Assembly: GCF_024713945.1 (NCBI RefSeq)
Contig: NC_134684.1
Coordinates: forward strand, 1,469,001-1,533,000
From: Dermatophagoides farinae
Lineage: Eukaryota; Arthropoda; Arachnida; Sarcoptiformes; Pyroglyphidae
Direction: 5' to 3'
Length of the DNA stretch: 64,000 nt
Shown: piece after piece, positions 1 to 11,373 of the stretch
How positions within the stretch are numbered: the stretch's first letter is position 1
Layout of the letters: every line of letters begins with the position of its first letter
Program-made: the position numbers and the translations under genes
Notes under the pieces: model-generated
Database searches by the model: none
What the model saw: only the letters and a program-made list of their open reading frames with translations
Told to the model about the DNA's origin: nothing

Positions 1-1381
1 ATTGAAGGAACAAACAAAAAAAATTATATTCAAATGATAATACATACGTACATTGTTCCAATTTCATTGTACATTGTATGAATGTTTTATTTTTATATAA
101 AAATTGTACCGGAAATGATTCAATTATTTCAAATGATTGTGAACGTATCACACAATATAATTGATTAACATATGGATAAAAATAACCAACAATTGAAATC
201 TGTTGTTGTTGTTGTTGTAGTGAGAAAAAAAAGTGACAAATTGATGAATGAATGGATGGATAGAGTAACACTTACATTCACTGGAACATTGTTCGGTATA
301 GCTATGGGCAATAGATTTTTAATCAGATAGCAATTATTTTGATCAATACAGCCACAACGTATTGGATCACTATAGAAAATATTTTCAATGAATAAATCTC
401 ATTATTATATCGTAAATACAATAATACATACCGATCACATGAACAAGCATGCCCTTCAGATAGACAATGGCCACAATTATCAATTACAGTTGGCATTTCA
501 TTCTGTTGATTAATACATTGGCCACAAACTATTGTATGCTTGACTAAGCCAGGAAGTTGACAATTTCCTTTGCAATCCATTGATTGTGACATTGTCATCT
601 GGTTTGGATCGTTCACCGATGACGATGACGATGGTGATGATTGTTGTTGTTGTTGTTGTTGTGATTGTTGTGATTGTGAAAGTGAACAAAACCCACAACG
701 ATCCAATTGATATGATTGTGTTGCAACCATCGGATTGTTTTGTCGTTGTTGATTGGATTCTTTATCTGTTGTTGTTGTGGCTGGTGGTGGTTGCTGTAAA
801 CATAAACCACGACAATCACGATTCATCAATACTAATGATGAATGTTTATCAATGGCAACTAAACCTGTGAATTTTTTTTTTTGTAAAAAAATTAATTTGA
901 AAAATTTTTTTTTCGTTAACAATAATCTACCTGGTTGTATACAAGTTCCAGAACATTCATCGATATAGGCATCACCACCACAAACACCCATACAATCTAT
1001 GGTTGTGTTGCCAAAACAAACTGTATATACAGGAAAAATTTGATGATTAAACATGGGATCATCGAAAATTTACTATTACATACCTCCTAGACAATCTTTT
1101 CCATGATCATAATCCAATTTGGTTTGACCACCAACACAATATCCACATTCATTGAGTGTTGCATCCGAATAGCCAATAGCATGGCAATCGATGTGGCGTT
1201 CGATTTCAAATTTCAATCGATCAGGTCGTTTTTCATGACGATAAACTTTATGATGATGGCGATCACATGATATGTGAGAAATAATGAATATCACATTGAA
1301 TGTAATGATGATGATGACTAGAAATATGATTGAGTCAATTTTATTATTGTTATTACAAATGATAAATGAACATTTCATCAT
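1..1381 (-). CDS. Cys-rich DCxGxCGG-repeat secreted/membrane protein, 5' part (3' end outside window)
   Basis: Not recognised by name. Exons read by eye on the minus strand: 1084-1381, 931-1020, 432-864, 276-369, and 1-199 still open at the edge. All junctions are GT..AG and phase-compatible. The protein begins with two Met, then a hydrophobic signal or anchor segment at about residues 17-37. Short Cys modules follow, such as DCLGVCFGNTTIDCMGVCGG and DECSGTC, then a Gln/Ser-rich spacer in exon 3, then more CxxC pairs (CGQC, NCGHC, CSCD). The last visible part (IPNNVPVN joined to ISIVGYFYP) resembles the start of an IPT/TIG-like beta-sandwich, which is inference. The protein is probably extracellular and probably continues as a large ectodomain. 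Exon 2 (90 nt, phase 1-1) is a module that could be skipped without changing frame. The existence and exon structure are well supported; the function is unknown. Confidence 0.75.
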
Positions 1382-2908
1382 TTTAATTTCCAGTATATCA
1401 GTGATGATTATTATCCAGGTGACAGATATGAACCAGGAACAGATTTGTATTCAAATTTTTCTTTGTTAATCGGTGACGAACATGGTCACCGATGAAAAAT
1501 GGTACCAATTTTGAATTCAACGAATCACAAACACTGTAAAATGTTGCTGGAAATTCATTAAAAAAAATTAAATGAATGATGAATTCAATGTCAACGTTCA
1601 AATGAAATTTTTGTTGTTTTGATTTAACATATTCTGATAATATATTCAGGAACAATTTTCTACTGCTGTAGTCATGTTGATTAACAAATTCTGTAGTCGG
1701 TAGCTACCAAAAAAAAAAAAAAAAATTGCTGATCTTTATCTAACTGAAAAAATGTTCCAGAAACACCATGCATTGGCCATAACAATCCATTTGAATAAAT
1801 GAAATGAAATGTAATGCCCGTCGCATTTTTTTTTTTTTTTTGGATTTTGTCGTCATGCACCACTAATATGCACAATTTGTAGCAGGTAAAGCAAAAAAAA
1901 AACAAAGTGAGTTGGCGCCAAATTATATTCAACACTTTTGTTCTGTGTTTTTTGGTCTTTCGGTATTTTTTTTTTTTTTTTTTTGTTTGTCATTTGTTTG
2001 AATGCCATGCTTCCTGTTAATATCCATTACCTATTGTTTTACAATTTTTTTTTTTTTGCTTGCTTGCTAATAATACGCCTTTTATGTTTTTGTTTTCTGT
2101 TTATGGTCAATGGTTATTTCAAATGTTTTCATCAACAGTGAACTTTTTCCAATAACAACAACAACAACAAAAAAAACTTGTCGAAACACGGGGATATATT
2201 TGGCAAAAATTATCCATGGATCATATATCAGACAACAACCAATAGAAAGAGACTGATTGACAGACAGACAGACAGACATGATGATAATCTAAAATGGAAC
2301 ATTAAAAACAAGAGCAAGAGTTTATCGATAAATATTTTTTTTCCGTACAACTTACTTTTCTCTCGATGACCATTCATCGTTTTTTTTTCTTGTGTTTTTT
2401 TCGCGATGACCACCAATATCACATACAGGTCAAGGATTTTCTGTGTGTTGACTTTTTGAATATGAAAAATGGTAATAGTAAACTTGAGTGTGTGACGATT
2501 ATTAAATGTTAAAACAGAAAAAAAAAATTTTTTTTTTTTGCACTAAATGGTTATGCGGAAAAAAAACGAAAACTCTTCATTGTCATTATATTTGTTGAAC
2601 CATCGATTAATTGAATGATCGATACATTCGAATTTCAATCGATCAATTTTTCTCTGACAATTCATTGATCGATCTAATTTTACACAAGCAAGAAATTCAA
2701 TTCTTTTTTTTTATTTGTTATTGACGATGTAAATGCAAAAAAAACACACGTAGACATTGACTGATTTAAAAATCATTTATTTATTTATTTACGAAAAGAT
2801 GAGAGCAACAAACAAACAATCCAACAAACAAAAAAATTTAAATGTAAAAATAAATCAACAAATTTTTTGATCTAAATGGCTAGCCATTTTTTTGATGAGA
2901 ACATATAT
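1382..2908. other. intergenic, no gene seen
   Basis: AT-rich DNA between the start of the Cys-rich gene and the 3' end of the EB-domain gene. It holds homopolymer runs, a short GACA tract near 2263-2278 and TTTATT motifs near 2773-2790, which read as AATAAA on the minus strand and are candidate poly(A) signals for the gene that stops at 2909. Open frames here are short and low in complexity, and none looks like protein. Confidence 0.5.
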
Positions 2909-4444
2909 TTAATGATGATGATGATGATATTCACAATGGCCATCAAGCATTCGTTGCCTTTGTTGTTGATGTTGTGAAACAATACCATGGTAGTCATTTT
3001 GTTGTTGATCATTGTCATCGTCATTGTCATCATCATCATCATCATCATTATGACCATGAATAATGTCTTGATCAGAACTAGAGTTGATCGAATTTTTCAA
3101 GGATAAAACAATAGCTTCTTCATATGTAGGTAATCGTTCTTGTAGATTTTGATAATTGCGGTGGTTTTCGATAATGACTGGCATTTCATTATTAATTATT
3201 GTTTCATAATCAGGTAATGATAACAGAGAACATGATTGAATTGTTCGATCATTTGGAACAATAGATAAATGATTCATTGATGAATTGGTTCGTTGTCGTT
3301 GTTCTTCACTATATCGACGTCTTAAATCATGTATTTCCCTATGATGTCGATATAGCCGATTACTTAATGATGATTTTCGTGTTCGAATATAACATAAAAG
3401 ATTCGATATTATAATTACAATTAGAATCAATGGAAATGATTTAATCACAAAACGACAAACATTAATGGTCGAAAATGATGATGATAATTGCTGTTGACAT
3501 ATAGGTGTGTTTGATTGTCGTTGATGATTACGAAGACGTATCGTTGTCGTTGTTGTTTCACTGTTACAGATATCAAGTTGCACACATCCGGTATCGTTGT
3601 GAAATGAATAATTCCGAGTACAAACACATTTTTGATTTTTACATTCCATATTTGATTGCTGTATATAACAATCTGAAGATGAGGCACAAAAATGTAGATG
3701 TAAATTAAAAATTTCATCACAGCGTTCTTTGATTAAATCATAATGATAACCATTAGGACATCGACATCGATTACGATCACAATGGCCACGAATGGATAAA
3801 CAATCATTTTCATGATTACAAATGATAGAAGTATCAAATGTTGATGGTATACATTGGGTAGGTGTTATTGCTCGAAATCCTTTTTGACATCTACATCGGC
3901 CATATAGTTTGTTCAGCAAATAATTCATATCTTCATCGTTATGAATTTTATTATAGAAAAACCATTGTTTAAACGATGGTGTTTTGTTCAGGATTTTTAT
4001 CGAAAATAAAAACGTTGCAATACATACAGCATTCTCTGTTTGGCGACATTCATCCGAATGGATACAAAGATCACCCAAATGTTTATACGGTAAACAAGGA
4101 ATTTCCGATGATAATCGTACCGGCATTTTTGCAGGACATTCACAACGGCCACTTTTTTCATCACAGAATAAATTGAGATTTTTTGAACATATAGAACAAT
4201 TTAATGATGATGGAGTAGAAAAAGAATTTGATGATGTCGAATGATTAATATTCGAAATGGTGGAAATTGTTGTTGCAACTAATAGATGATGATGTAGAAA
4301 TAGACATTGAATGAGGATGAGGTAGTAATAGAAGAATGAAAATTGTTTCAATACAATAATAGTGATGATGGTCATCATGATCTTTATCATTATCAAGATC
4401 AAGATCGTTGAAATGATGATTGACCGTTGAATTTTTTTCCTCAT
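2909..4444 (-). CDS. intronless EB-type Cys-rich single-pass membrane protein (511 aa)
   Basis: Single open frame with no intron. A very hydrophobic N-terminus (residues 1-60) acts as signal or anchor. The ectodomain, about residues 80-300, has at least four Cys-rich units of the EB or EGF-like style found in arthropod membrane proteins: CDEKSGRCEC, CRCQKGF, CDRNRCRCPNGY and CKNQKCVC, each followed by G-Y/F and a Cys. A transmembrane segment follows at about residues 334-351 (FPLILIVIIISNLLCYI). The tail of about 160 residues is basic near the membrane, then carries LPTYEEA (near residues 437-443), a PY-like motif of the kind bound by Nedd4 WW domains, then a poly-Asp/Asn block and a terminal His run. 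Type I topology and a role as a surface receptor or adhesion protein are inference. EB proteins are often of unknown function. The first ATG was used as start; a later Met would shorten the unusually long hydrophobic leader. Confidence 0.8.
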   Translation of the reverse strand: MRKKIQRSIIISTILILIMIKIMMTIITIIVLKQFSFFYYYLILIQCLFLHHHLLVATTISTISNINHSTSSNSFSTPSSLNCSICSKNLNLFCDEKSGRCECPAKMPVRLSSEIPCLPYKHLGDLCIHSDECRQTENAVCIATFLFSIKILNKTPSFKQWFFYNKIHNDEDMNYLLNKLYGRCRCQKGFRAITPTQCIPSTFDTSIICNHENDCLSIRGHCDRNRCRCPNGYHYDLIKERCDEIFNLHLHFCASSSDCYIQQSNMECKNQKCVCTRNYSFHNDTGCVQLDICNSETTTTTIRLRNHQRQSNTPICQQQLSSSFSTINVCRFVIKSFPLILIVIIISNLLCYIRTRKSSLSNRLYRHHREIHDLRRRYSEEQRQRTNSSMNHLSIVPNDRTIQSCSLLSLPDYETIINNEMPVIIENHRNYQNLQERLPTYEEAIVLSLKNSINSSSDQDIIHGHNDDDDDDDNDDDNDQQQNDYHGIVSQHQQQRQRMLDGHCEYHHHHH

Positions 4445-4513
4445 TTGATCATCATAATCATGATTTAAAAAATTTCTTCATTTGAATTTCTCATTTTTTT
4501 TCGAAATGTAATG

Positions 4514-4549
<36 letters not shown>

Positions 4550-6048
4550 TTCAGATCGAATAAATATGCCGGCAATTCGAATGATCCACATTTTCCGATA
4601 GATCCTTTAATTAATGACATTGTGACAATTACACATATTATCGGTCACATAATAAAATTAATGATGATCGTTATTATTATGATTAGGTTGTCATCGTTTT
4701 TTTTTAAATATCAAGAAAAAAAAATAAAATAAATAAATAAAATCTTCGTCGTCATCAACAACAGCAAGCATTTATTAACAAGGAAATTATAAATATTGTG
4801 TTGTGTTGTGTTCATAAAAAAAAATTCAAGATATCAGCATCATGGTTGAATGGATTCAATCTTGTTCAATGAACGAATGAATGAAAAAAAACAGCAACTT
4901 TTACATATCATGCATATCAAGAGTTTAGACGAAAGAAAAAAAAAACCTTTGTAGACGACCTTTTTTTCTGCCAAAAAATCAGCCATCAGGTATCTCTTTT
5001 GTGAATGAATGAATGAAATGAATGAGAATTGAGAAGTTTAACAAATGAAAAAATTTTTGATCGAACAACAACCAAATCTAAATATCAACGACAAATAATA
5101 ATAATGAATCATAAAAAAAACAAAGATTGAATAAGGAAAGTTGAAAGAAATTTGAGAGAAAAAAAAAACACACACACACACAGTTGGCAAACTAGTTTTG
5201 TTTTGTTTTTTTTTTTTTTTTTGGCAAAAATCAAATCGAATTGTGTACCAATTTGGAATAGAATAATATAACTGTGTCTGTGTGTGTGTGTATGTATGTC
5301 TATAGACAATTCAATGGTGATGATGGTTTATGGAAAATTTTTTTTTCCGCTTTTCATTTTTACCATCCACAATACAAAACGATAACAAATTTCAAAAAGA
5401 GAGAGAAAAAAATTTTTTTAATGAATTTTTCATCATATCGATGATTTGTATTCATTGTTGTTGTTGTTGTTGTTGTCGTCGTCGTTTTAGTGAAAAGAGA
5501 CACAATATATGCTTAGTTGTGGTGGTTGGTGGTTTTTCAAAAAAAAAAAAAAAAAAATAAAATAAATAAAATTCGATTTCAAACGCACTACCACTGTAAA
5601 ATTTTTTTTTTTTTTTTTGAAATGAGAGAAAATCTTTTTTTTTCCTGTTTTCCTGTGGATTGATAATGTCCTATTTGTGTGTTCACTATGTGGTCGATCA
5701 ATTCATCCATCCATCCATCCATCCATTCATCGTTCGATCGATCAATCGATCGATCGATCGAACGATTGAGCTGTAGTAGACAGAGAGATCATTTTCCTTA
5801 TTCAGTGAATTAGGAAGAAAACAAAAATTTTTTTTTTTTTTTTTTTTTTTGGTTAACCACACTTATTCAAAGAGTATGTCAAGGTGTATAAACATTGAAT
5901 CGACATCAGGTTTATTTTTCATTCATGATCATCATCATCATCATCGTTATTGATTGCACACATTGATTCTTTTGGTAGAAAGGAAAATTAATTTTCTTTT
6001 TGTTGTTGTTGTCATTGTTGTTGAGAATCGTAAAACCTCCAAATTGAA
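4445..6048. other. intergenic, low-complexity, no gene seen
   Basis: About 1.6 kb between the start of the EB-type gene and the UAP1 stop. It has a GA run near 4526-4549, CA/GT tracts near 5167-5182 and 5278-5290, a (TTG)n tract near 5457-5476, a (CATC)n run near 5706-5727, an inverted repeat at 5730-5765 (listed separately) and long A or T runs. No coding potential is visible beyond repeat-driven frames. Confidence 0.5.
5730..5765. repeat. inverted repeat, 13-bp perfect arms
   Basis: Arms at 5730-5742 (TCGTTCGATCGAT) and 5753-5765 are exact reverse complements with a 10-base loop. The whole stretch is rich in GATC/CGAT. It could fold as a hairpin or cruciform, or be a chance product of a CGAT microsatellite. 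It lies about 300 bp beyond the UAP1 stop codon. Confidence 0.7.
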
Positions 6049-7806
6049 TTAGCTTAACATGACTGGTGTCGACAATGTTTTACCATCAACGATATTTGCC
6101 AAATTTTCACCCTCATATGATAGTAATGGTGATATTTCACAGATGGCTTGATTCTCATAATGGCTAATATAATAAACAGAAAAAAAGAAAATGAGTTTTT
6201 TTTCAATTGATTGATAATTAATTACCTTTTATCAGAAGTTAATACAGGACTACACCATATGATCATGAGTAAAAAAAAAAGAAAAAAAAGATGAATTTTT
6301 TCCCAGATCAAAAAAAAAAATGACGGTACAAACCTTGAAAGTAATGGAACTGGAATTCCTTTCTCACCATCGATTATTTTACCACCAGCTTTAAGTACAT
6401 ATCGTTGATGAAGATTATACAATGATAGACGGGCAGTTGTTGGCGAATCACGTGTTGCTTGATCATTGTTTTTTAATGGAGAAAATTCATCTTCACGTAA
6501 CACTTGCCAGACGGCAAATTTGTCCACACTGGAGGATTAAATTTGTGAAATAAAATGATGATAAAAAGATGAACAAAACGAAAAAAACGAACAAACTTAC
6601 TCGACGAATCGAAATACATCAAAAATAAATTTTTCCAATTTGATTCCATTCGGTTTATCCGGTTTTACATGGTTACCTTCATTATCGACAAAAGGAATTT
6701 TTTTCTTCGCCTGATGATATGGTAGTTCATCGTAATGAACTTTATCTTGAAGGAATTTAAGCGTAAAATAATGATTACAGATATTTCCAGCATTAAACAT
6801 TAATCGACCATCCGAATTACGACGTTCAGATATTTCTTTGGAAACTTCACTGTATTCAACAACTTGATATTGACCACGAACTTTACAAATAACACCGACC
6901 GCTTCACCGGGATTCATTTTCTCTACCGTTTTGGCACCACATTCAACATTTTTCGATGCGCAATATCCGATGAATACCGGATCAGCCACTTTGACAAGAA
7001 TATTATCCACACAATAAGCATGAATATGTTCGATACCACGTTGTTGCATATCATTCAAAATGCCTTTCTTGCTGATTGCTTCATACAAACCACCATTACC
7101 GTTTGGTGATCTTGCCAATTTATAAGTTTCTTTCAGAATAATTTTGCCATCTAATGTGAAACAAGGAATAATATCCTGTTCAAAAAATCGAATATTTTTC
7201 TCATCCAAATTGAAATAATTATGTTTCTTGAAAAATTCAATTGTTGGTTCAATGGTATGTTCAGAAGCCATTATGTACCATGGAATTATTGCTGATTTTC
7301 CAGCCATTTCCTGTAGCCGATAGATTCGTTCAGCTTGAATCTGGTACAAGGTTTTTTTCGATACCAATCCTACATCAAACATTCCTTTGGGTAAGCTAGA
7401 ACCAAGACGAGTTCCTTGACCACCGGCCAATAGCAGAACAGCCACTTTACCTTTGGATATTTCTTCCAGACCTATAGTTTTCCAATCGACATTTATTCAT
7501 GTGAATAATCGTATTAATTTATCACTTACCAATCTTACGATATTGTTCCAGCTGTTCAGCGGATGTTTGACGAATATCTTGCTGAATACTTGCATCTAAT
7601 GGTTCAAGATGTTCGTCAATCGATTTGTTGGACTGATTGGAATCATCGAAATATTCTTGACGACATAATGATTGAAAATTAACAGAATTTATATCATCAA
7701 TAAGTTGTTGATTTTGTTCGGCAGTATTTTTGTCATCATAGAATCGTAATAAATGTTCTTGATGATATTTTTCAAGTAAATTTTTCACATCATTATATTG
7801 GGCCAT
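6049..7806 (-). CDS. UAP1: UDP-N-acetylhexosamine pyrophosphorylase (UAP1), 485 aa
   Basis: Makes UDP-GlcNAc from UTP and GlcNAc-1-phosphate in the cytosol, the last step before chitin, N-glycan and GPI synthesis. Four exons: 7530-7806, 6601-7471, 6334-6528 and 6049-6163, all with GT..AG borders and matching phase. The total of 1458 nt gives 485 residues, normal for the family. The nucleotide-binding signature [19 protein letters not shown] lies near residues 105-123 and starts exon 2. Family landmarks follow in order: [81 protein letters not shown], and a C-terminus [14 protein letters not shown] like other UAP1 proteins. The last exon looks detached from its neighbour only because the 170-nt intron is T-rich. 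In an arthropod this enzyme feeds cuticle chitin. Identification is confident. Confidence 0.96.
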
Positions 7807-8875
7807 TCTGAATTAAAAAAAAATCAAAATAAATTATACACGTAACAATATATACAGGTTATCTTATCAAAGATTATCTATCTATATATGGCAATGAATA
7901 CTAGAAAATAACTGTATTTTAGTGGACAAAAAAAAAGAGAAAGAGATTCCACTAGATGAGCCTTAGAGCTAACCGCAAACAATGAATGAAAACACATACA
8001 TCCTTATTAATCATACAGGTTTTTTTCTGATATCTTGAAATGAAATAAAAAAAAACAGGATCAAGATCTCATCGAATAATATAAATTGTTATTATGCACA
8101 ATGATGATGGATAGCAATGACAAGACACAATGTGTATATGAAATCGAAAATGAAACAAAACAAAAAAAAGCTCAACGCTTACTTGACACACAATTCGTGA
8201 TTCATCTATGGTTATATCAAGATTAATAATAACAACAAATAAAGTGATGACAATGATGACTAGTGGATGGATTCATTTGCACAGCTTTTTATATAATTGT
8301 CGATTGAAATTGATTGCACATTTTTTTTAGAGATAATCGTATCGATAATAATCGATCATCCAAAATTTTTGTTGTCGTTGTTGTTGTTGTTGTTGCCATT
8401 TTATCAAAACAAAAAAATCAATCTATCAATCGATTTGTTGACATTGCAATGATTATGTATGATCATCATCATCATTATTTGGAGATTCAATATTAATCAA
8501 ATTAATCCAATATATAACAATTGAATCTAAAAAAAAGGACATGAAAACAATAATAATAATTTTTTTTTCTGATAACCAAGTGGTGTTGACAAAAATTGAT
8601 AAATAAATTTTTTTTCAAATCAAACAAAAAAAAAATACCATCGTTCCACGTGTTTATATAGAAGACCACGATTCTTGAATTTTTTTCTTTTAGAATACAG
8701 AATATATATGTCTATTTAGGCTCAACTGAACTTGAAATAGTTCAAATAGACTTTTTTGGAAATAAATTTTTTTTTCTTTTTGAATTCAAAAATTTGAATG
8801 AGGATTAAGAATTGATTGATTAATATCTCAAACCGGATATATCAATATCAATAATAATAATTTAATTTTATTTCA
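7807..8875. other. intergenic, UAP1 upstream region
   Basis: About 1.07 kb between the UAP1 start codon and the CDC50 3' end. AT-rich, with a (TTG)n tract near 8371-8393, but no open frame with protein-like composition. A TTTATT near 8867 reads as AATAAA on the minus strand, just beyond the last CDC50 stop, and is the likely CDC50 poly(A) signal. The rest must include the UAP1 promoter and 5' UTR, which I cannot delimit. Confidence 0.45.
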
Positions 8876-10465
8876 TTAAATATTTTTTTTAATTTTAACA
8901 ACAGAAAAACAAAATAAGAATGATATATATCCAATACGTGTCAATAATAAATGGACGATTAATACAACAAGATTTAGAATTATATATGACAATGATTTAT
9001 AAAATGAATTTGGTTGGTGATAATAATAATGATGTGTAGTAGACAAGTTATGCTCATCAATATCGGCAGCCATCAATTCAAGAACGGTGTCTGTGATGTA
9101 ATGTTTAGATTGTCTACAGAACTGTTTGTTTGATTATCAATTGATGATCAAAATTGAAAACGATAAGATAAATTATTATAAAATAATAATGGTGATATGG
9201 ATAATACTACAAACCTTGGACCAAATTTCTTATGGATTAAAAGAAATAACCCGGATAACAATAATGCTGTCATGCCAACCAATATGTAAACGGCACCAAT
9301 GAATGGATTACGGCCACCAAGCCACGATGTATTCGATATAATGAATCGTTTTTTACCCTTAAATCCGGCAACAGGAAAATCTTTGGAAGAGAAGAAAAAT
9401 GTTTTTAGACATTAAAAAAAAATGATAACTTATAATCATCAGTTCTATTAGCTTACTGTATTGGATATGCAATCGATATTTGCCTTTAGGTAATCCTTCC
9501 TGATAACTGACATCCTTTTCATTGATATCGTGTCGAATTCTCGCATACAATTTACGGAACGTTGGAAATGCTGCTGTTCGCATCCATACAATGAAACCTT
9601 CATTCTGTAATCCATTATCATTTGGATCACTTGGATCTAGATCATAAACATTGCGTGGCCAATTGATTGGATGAACCGTACCATTATAAGCAGGTGCTAA
9701 ACTATTCGATCCTTTTGGTATGGGTGGATTTTTGAATTTATTCTTATCAGTTGCCCATGCTATTCCCGTTTTAATTAATGGTACTTCATTATATGCTGGA
9801 TTATTGCTTGCATCAACAACAAGACGTTCCAATTGAAATGTATCATTGAATAAGCTATTGGCAATAGCACCACATGGCATAACTGGCTTTAATATTCCAT
9901 CCATTGGATCGATACGATGAGCGAATGGTGAACATTCACGTCCAGCACGTAAATGACCCAAAAGTTGATAATCATCACGTGATTTTACATAACGTCGATG
10001 ATTTTGATAGAAATTCGTTAGGCCATAATAAAGGAATACATCACGACGATAATCGGCATCAAGTTCAAGATCTATTAAACAGCTACAATTACCATTTGGA
10101 TTTTTAGCAAGAAATTCCGAACAAAGTGTTGATGTTGCAGTTGAATTGTCAATAATTTGTGGTATTGTATTAATAGCACGTCTTTCACATGATGTATAAT
10201 CAATTTCTAATTCTTGTACTTGATATGATGAGATCAATAGACCAATGCCGACAGGTATGAATGCAACGCCAATTAAAAAGAATGTAGGTAATACAGTTCC
10301 AACGGTAAAAATTGGCTGCCAAGCAGATAATTTTTGTTGCTTGAATGCACTATCTATGTTGTAAAAATAAAATGAAAAAATAATTTTCTCTCTAAATGAG
10401 AAAAAAAACTTACTTGATGGTTTTTGACTTTTTGGTTGTTCGATTGGAACAATATTATTCGACAT
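8876..10465 (-). CDS. CDC50/TMEM30 family, P4-ATPase (lipid flippase) beta subunit
   Basis: Obligate partner of P4-ATPase phospholipid flippases, needed for ER exit and activity at Golgi, endosome or plasma membrane. Exons: 10414-10465, 9457-10353, 9215-9380 and a 3' exon starting near 9113. A short cytosolic N-terminus (KSQKPSNSAFKQQKLSAWQP) leads to TM1 near residues 39-61, then a large ectodomain with paired Cys (YTSCERRAINT, NGNCSCLIDL, CGAIANSLFNDTF, INWPRNVYDLDPSDP) and N-glycosylation sequons. TM2 lies near residues 343-363 (GAVYILVGMTALLLSGLFLL) and is followed by HKKFGPR. The 371 residues to this point match the family. The last exon is uncertain. An acceptor at 9113 gives a tail of about 79 residues with another hydrophobic stretch, stopping at 8876. 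An acceptor near 9092 would instead end after R-H-R-S. The family call is firm; the C-terminus is not. Confidence 0.9.
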
Positions 10466-11373
10466 TTTTTTTGTATTATTAGCATCGATTCAAATTCGAA
10501 TAATGGTTTGATATCAAAGTTTTTTAAATGAAAAATTTTGAGAATTTTTTTTTTCTTTTTGTTGTTGAAACAAGAATCACATTAGCAAAAAAATGTATTT
10601 AATCAACAACAATGGTAAATAAAAACACCAATGAAAAAAGGGCACTGTGTGTGAATAAAAAAAATTCATTCATTTCATCATGATGATGATGATGACGGTT
10701 ATTTGGGCTTGGTCGAATCGTTTCAGGAATTATTCTTCCTATGATTTGTTACCACCACCACCACCAAATTGTGTGTATTACATACACACACACACACACA
10801 TTTGTTTACCTGACCGAAATCATTGAAAACCAAGAATTGCTGCAATTGCGTTCTCAAGAAAACAAAAAACATTCGTCAACTAATATTACATATGATGATG
10901 ATGATATTAATATCCAGGGGTAACAACACATAATAATAGAGAGAGAAAGGGAGAGAGAGACCGATTTGAATCGTGAATGAAAACAGAATTTTTTTTTTAT
11001 TTTGACACATTGAATTTGAAATATACGAACCTTTTTTTTAATGTATTTTTGGGTGTGTTCGAATTTTTTTTTTTTTTGATCAATAACCAGATTATTATCT
11101 TTCAAAAATAATACAAAATAATTTGGCACGCATACCTTTCTGTGTAACTCTTTATAAATGGAACAAATTAAAATGAAAAAAAACCAAATAGTTATTTTTT
11201 GGCTCAGAATTCTGATTTTTTATTTATAATATATGCGAACACAAAAAAAACTTTACGGAAAATGGTTATTATAAAAAACAGAAAAGTTTTCATACAACTA
11301 AAGAATGCATCATTTTTTTCAAAAAAATGAATAAATTCAGGTTTTCAATTCTTATCGTTTTGTCGAATTATTA
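10466..11373. other. intergenic between CDC50 start and cyclophilin stop
   Basis: About 0.9 kb. It contains short CA (10782-10800) and GA (10937-10960) tracts and long T runs, but no convincing reading frame. It should include the CDC50 promoter and the 3' UTR of the cyclophilin gene. Confidence 0.45.

Noticed and set aside
600-870. Several overlapping frames rich in Val, Ile, His or Asn on both strands
   Set aside because: Driven by the TTG/GAT tract that encodes Gln/Ser in exon 3 of the Cys-rich gene.
5770-5790. GAGATCATTTT resembling bantam microRNA
   Set aside because: Diverges after 11 bases and no precursor stem is apparent.
9092-9113. Choosing only the short CDC50 tail
   Set aside because: Both acceptors are plausible; kept as an uncertainty rather than fixed.
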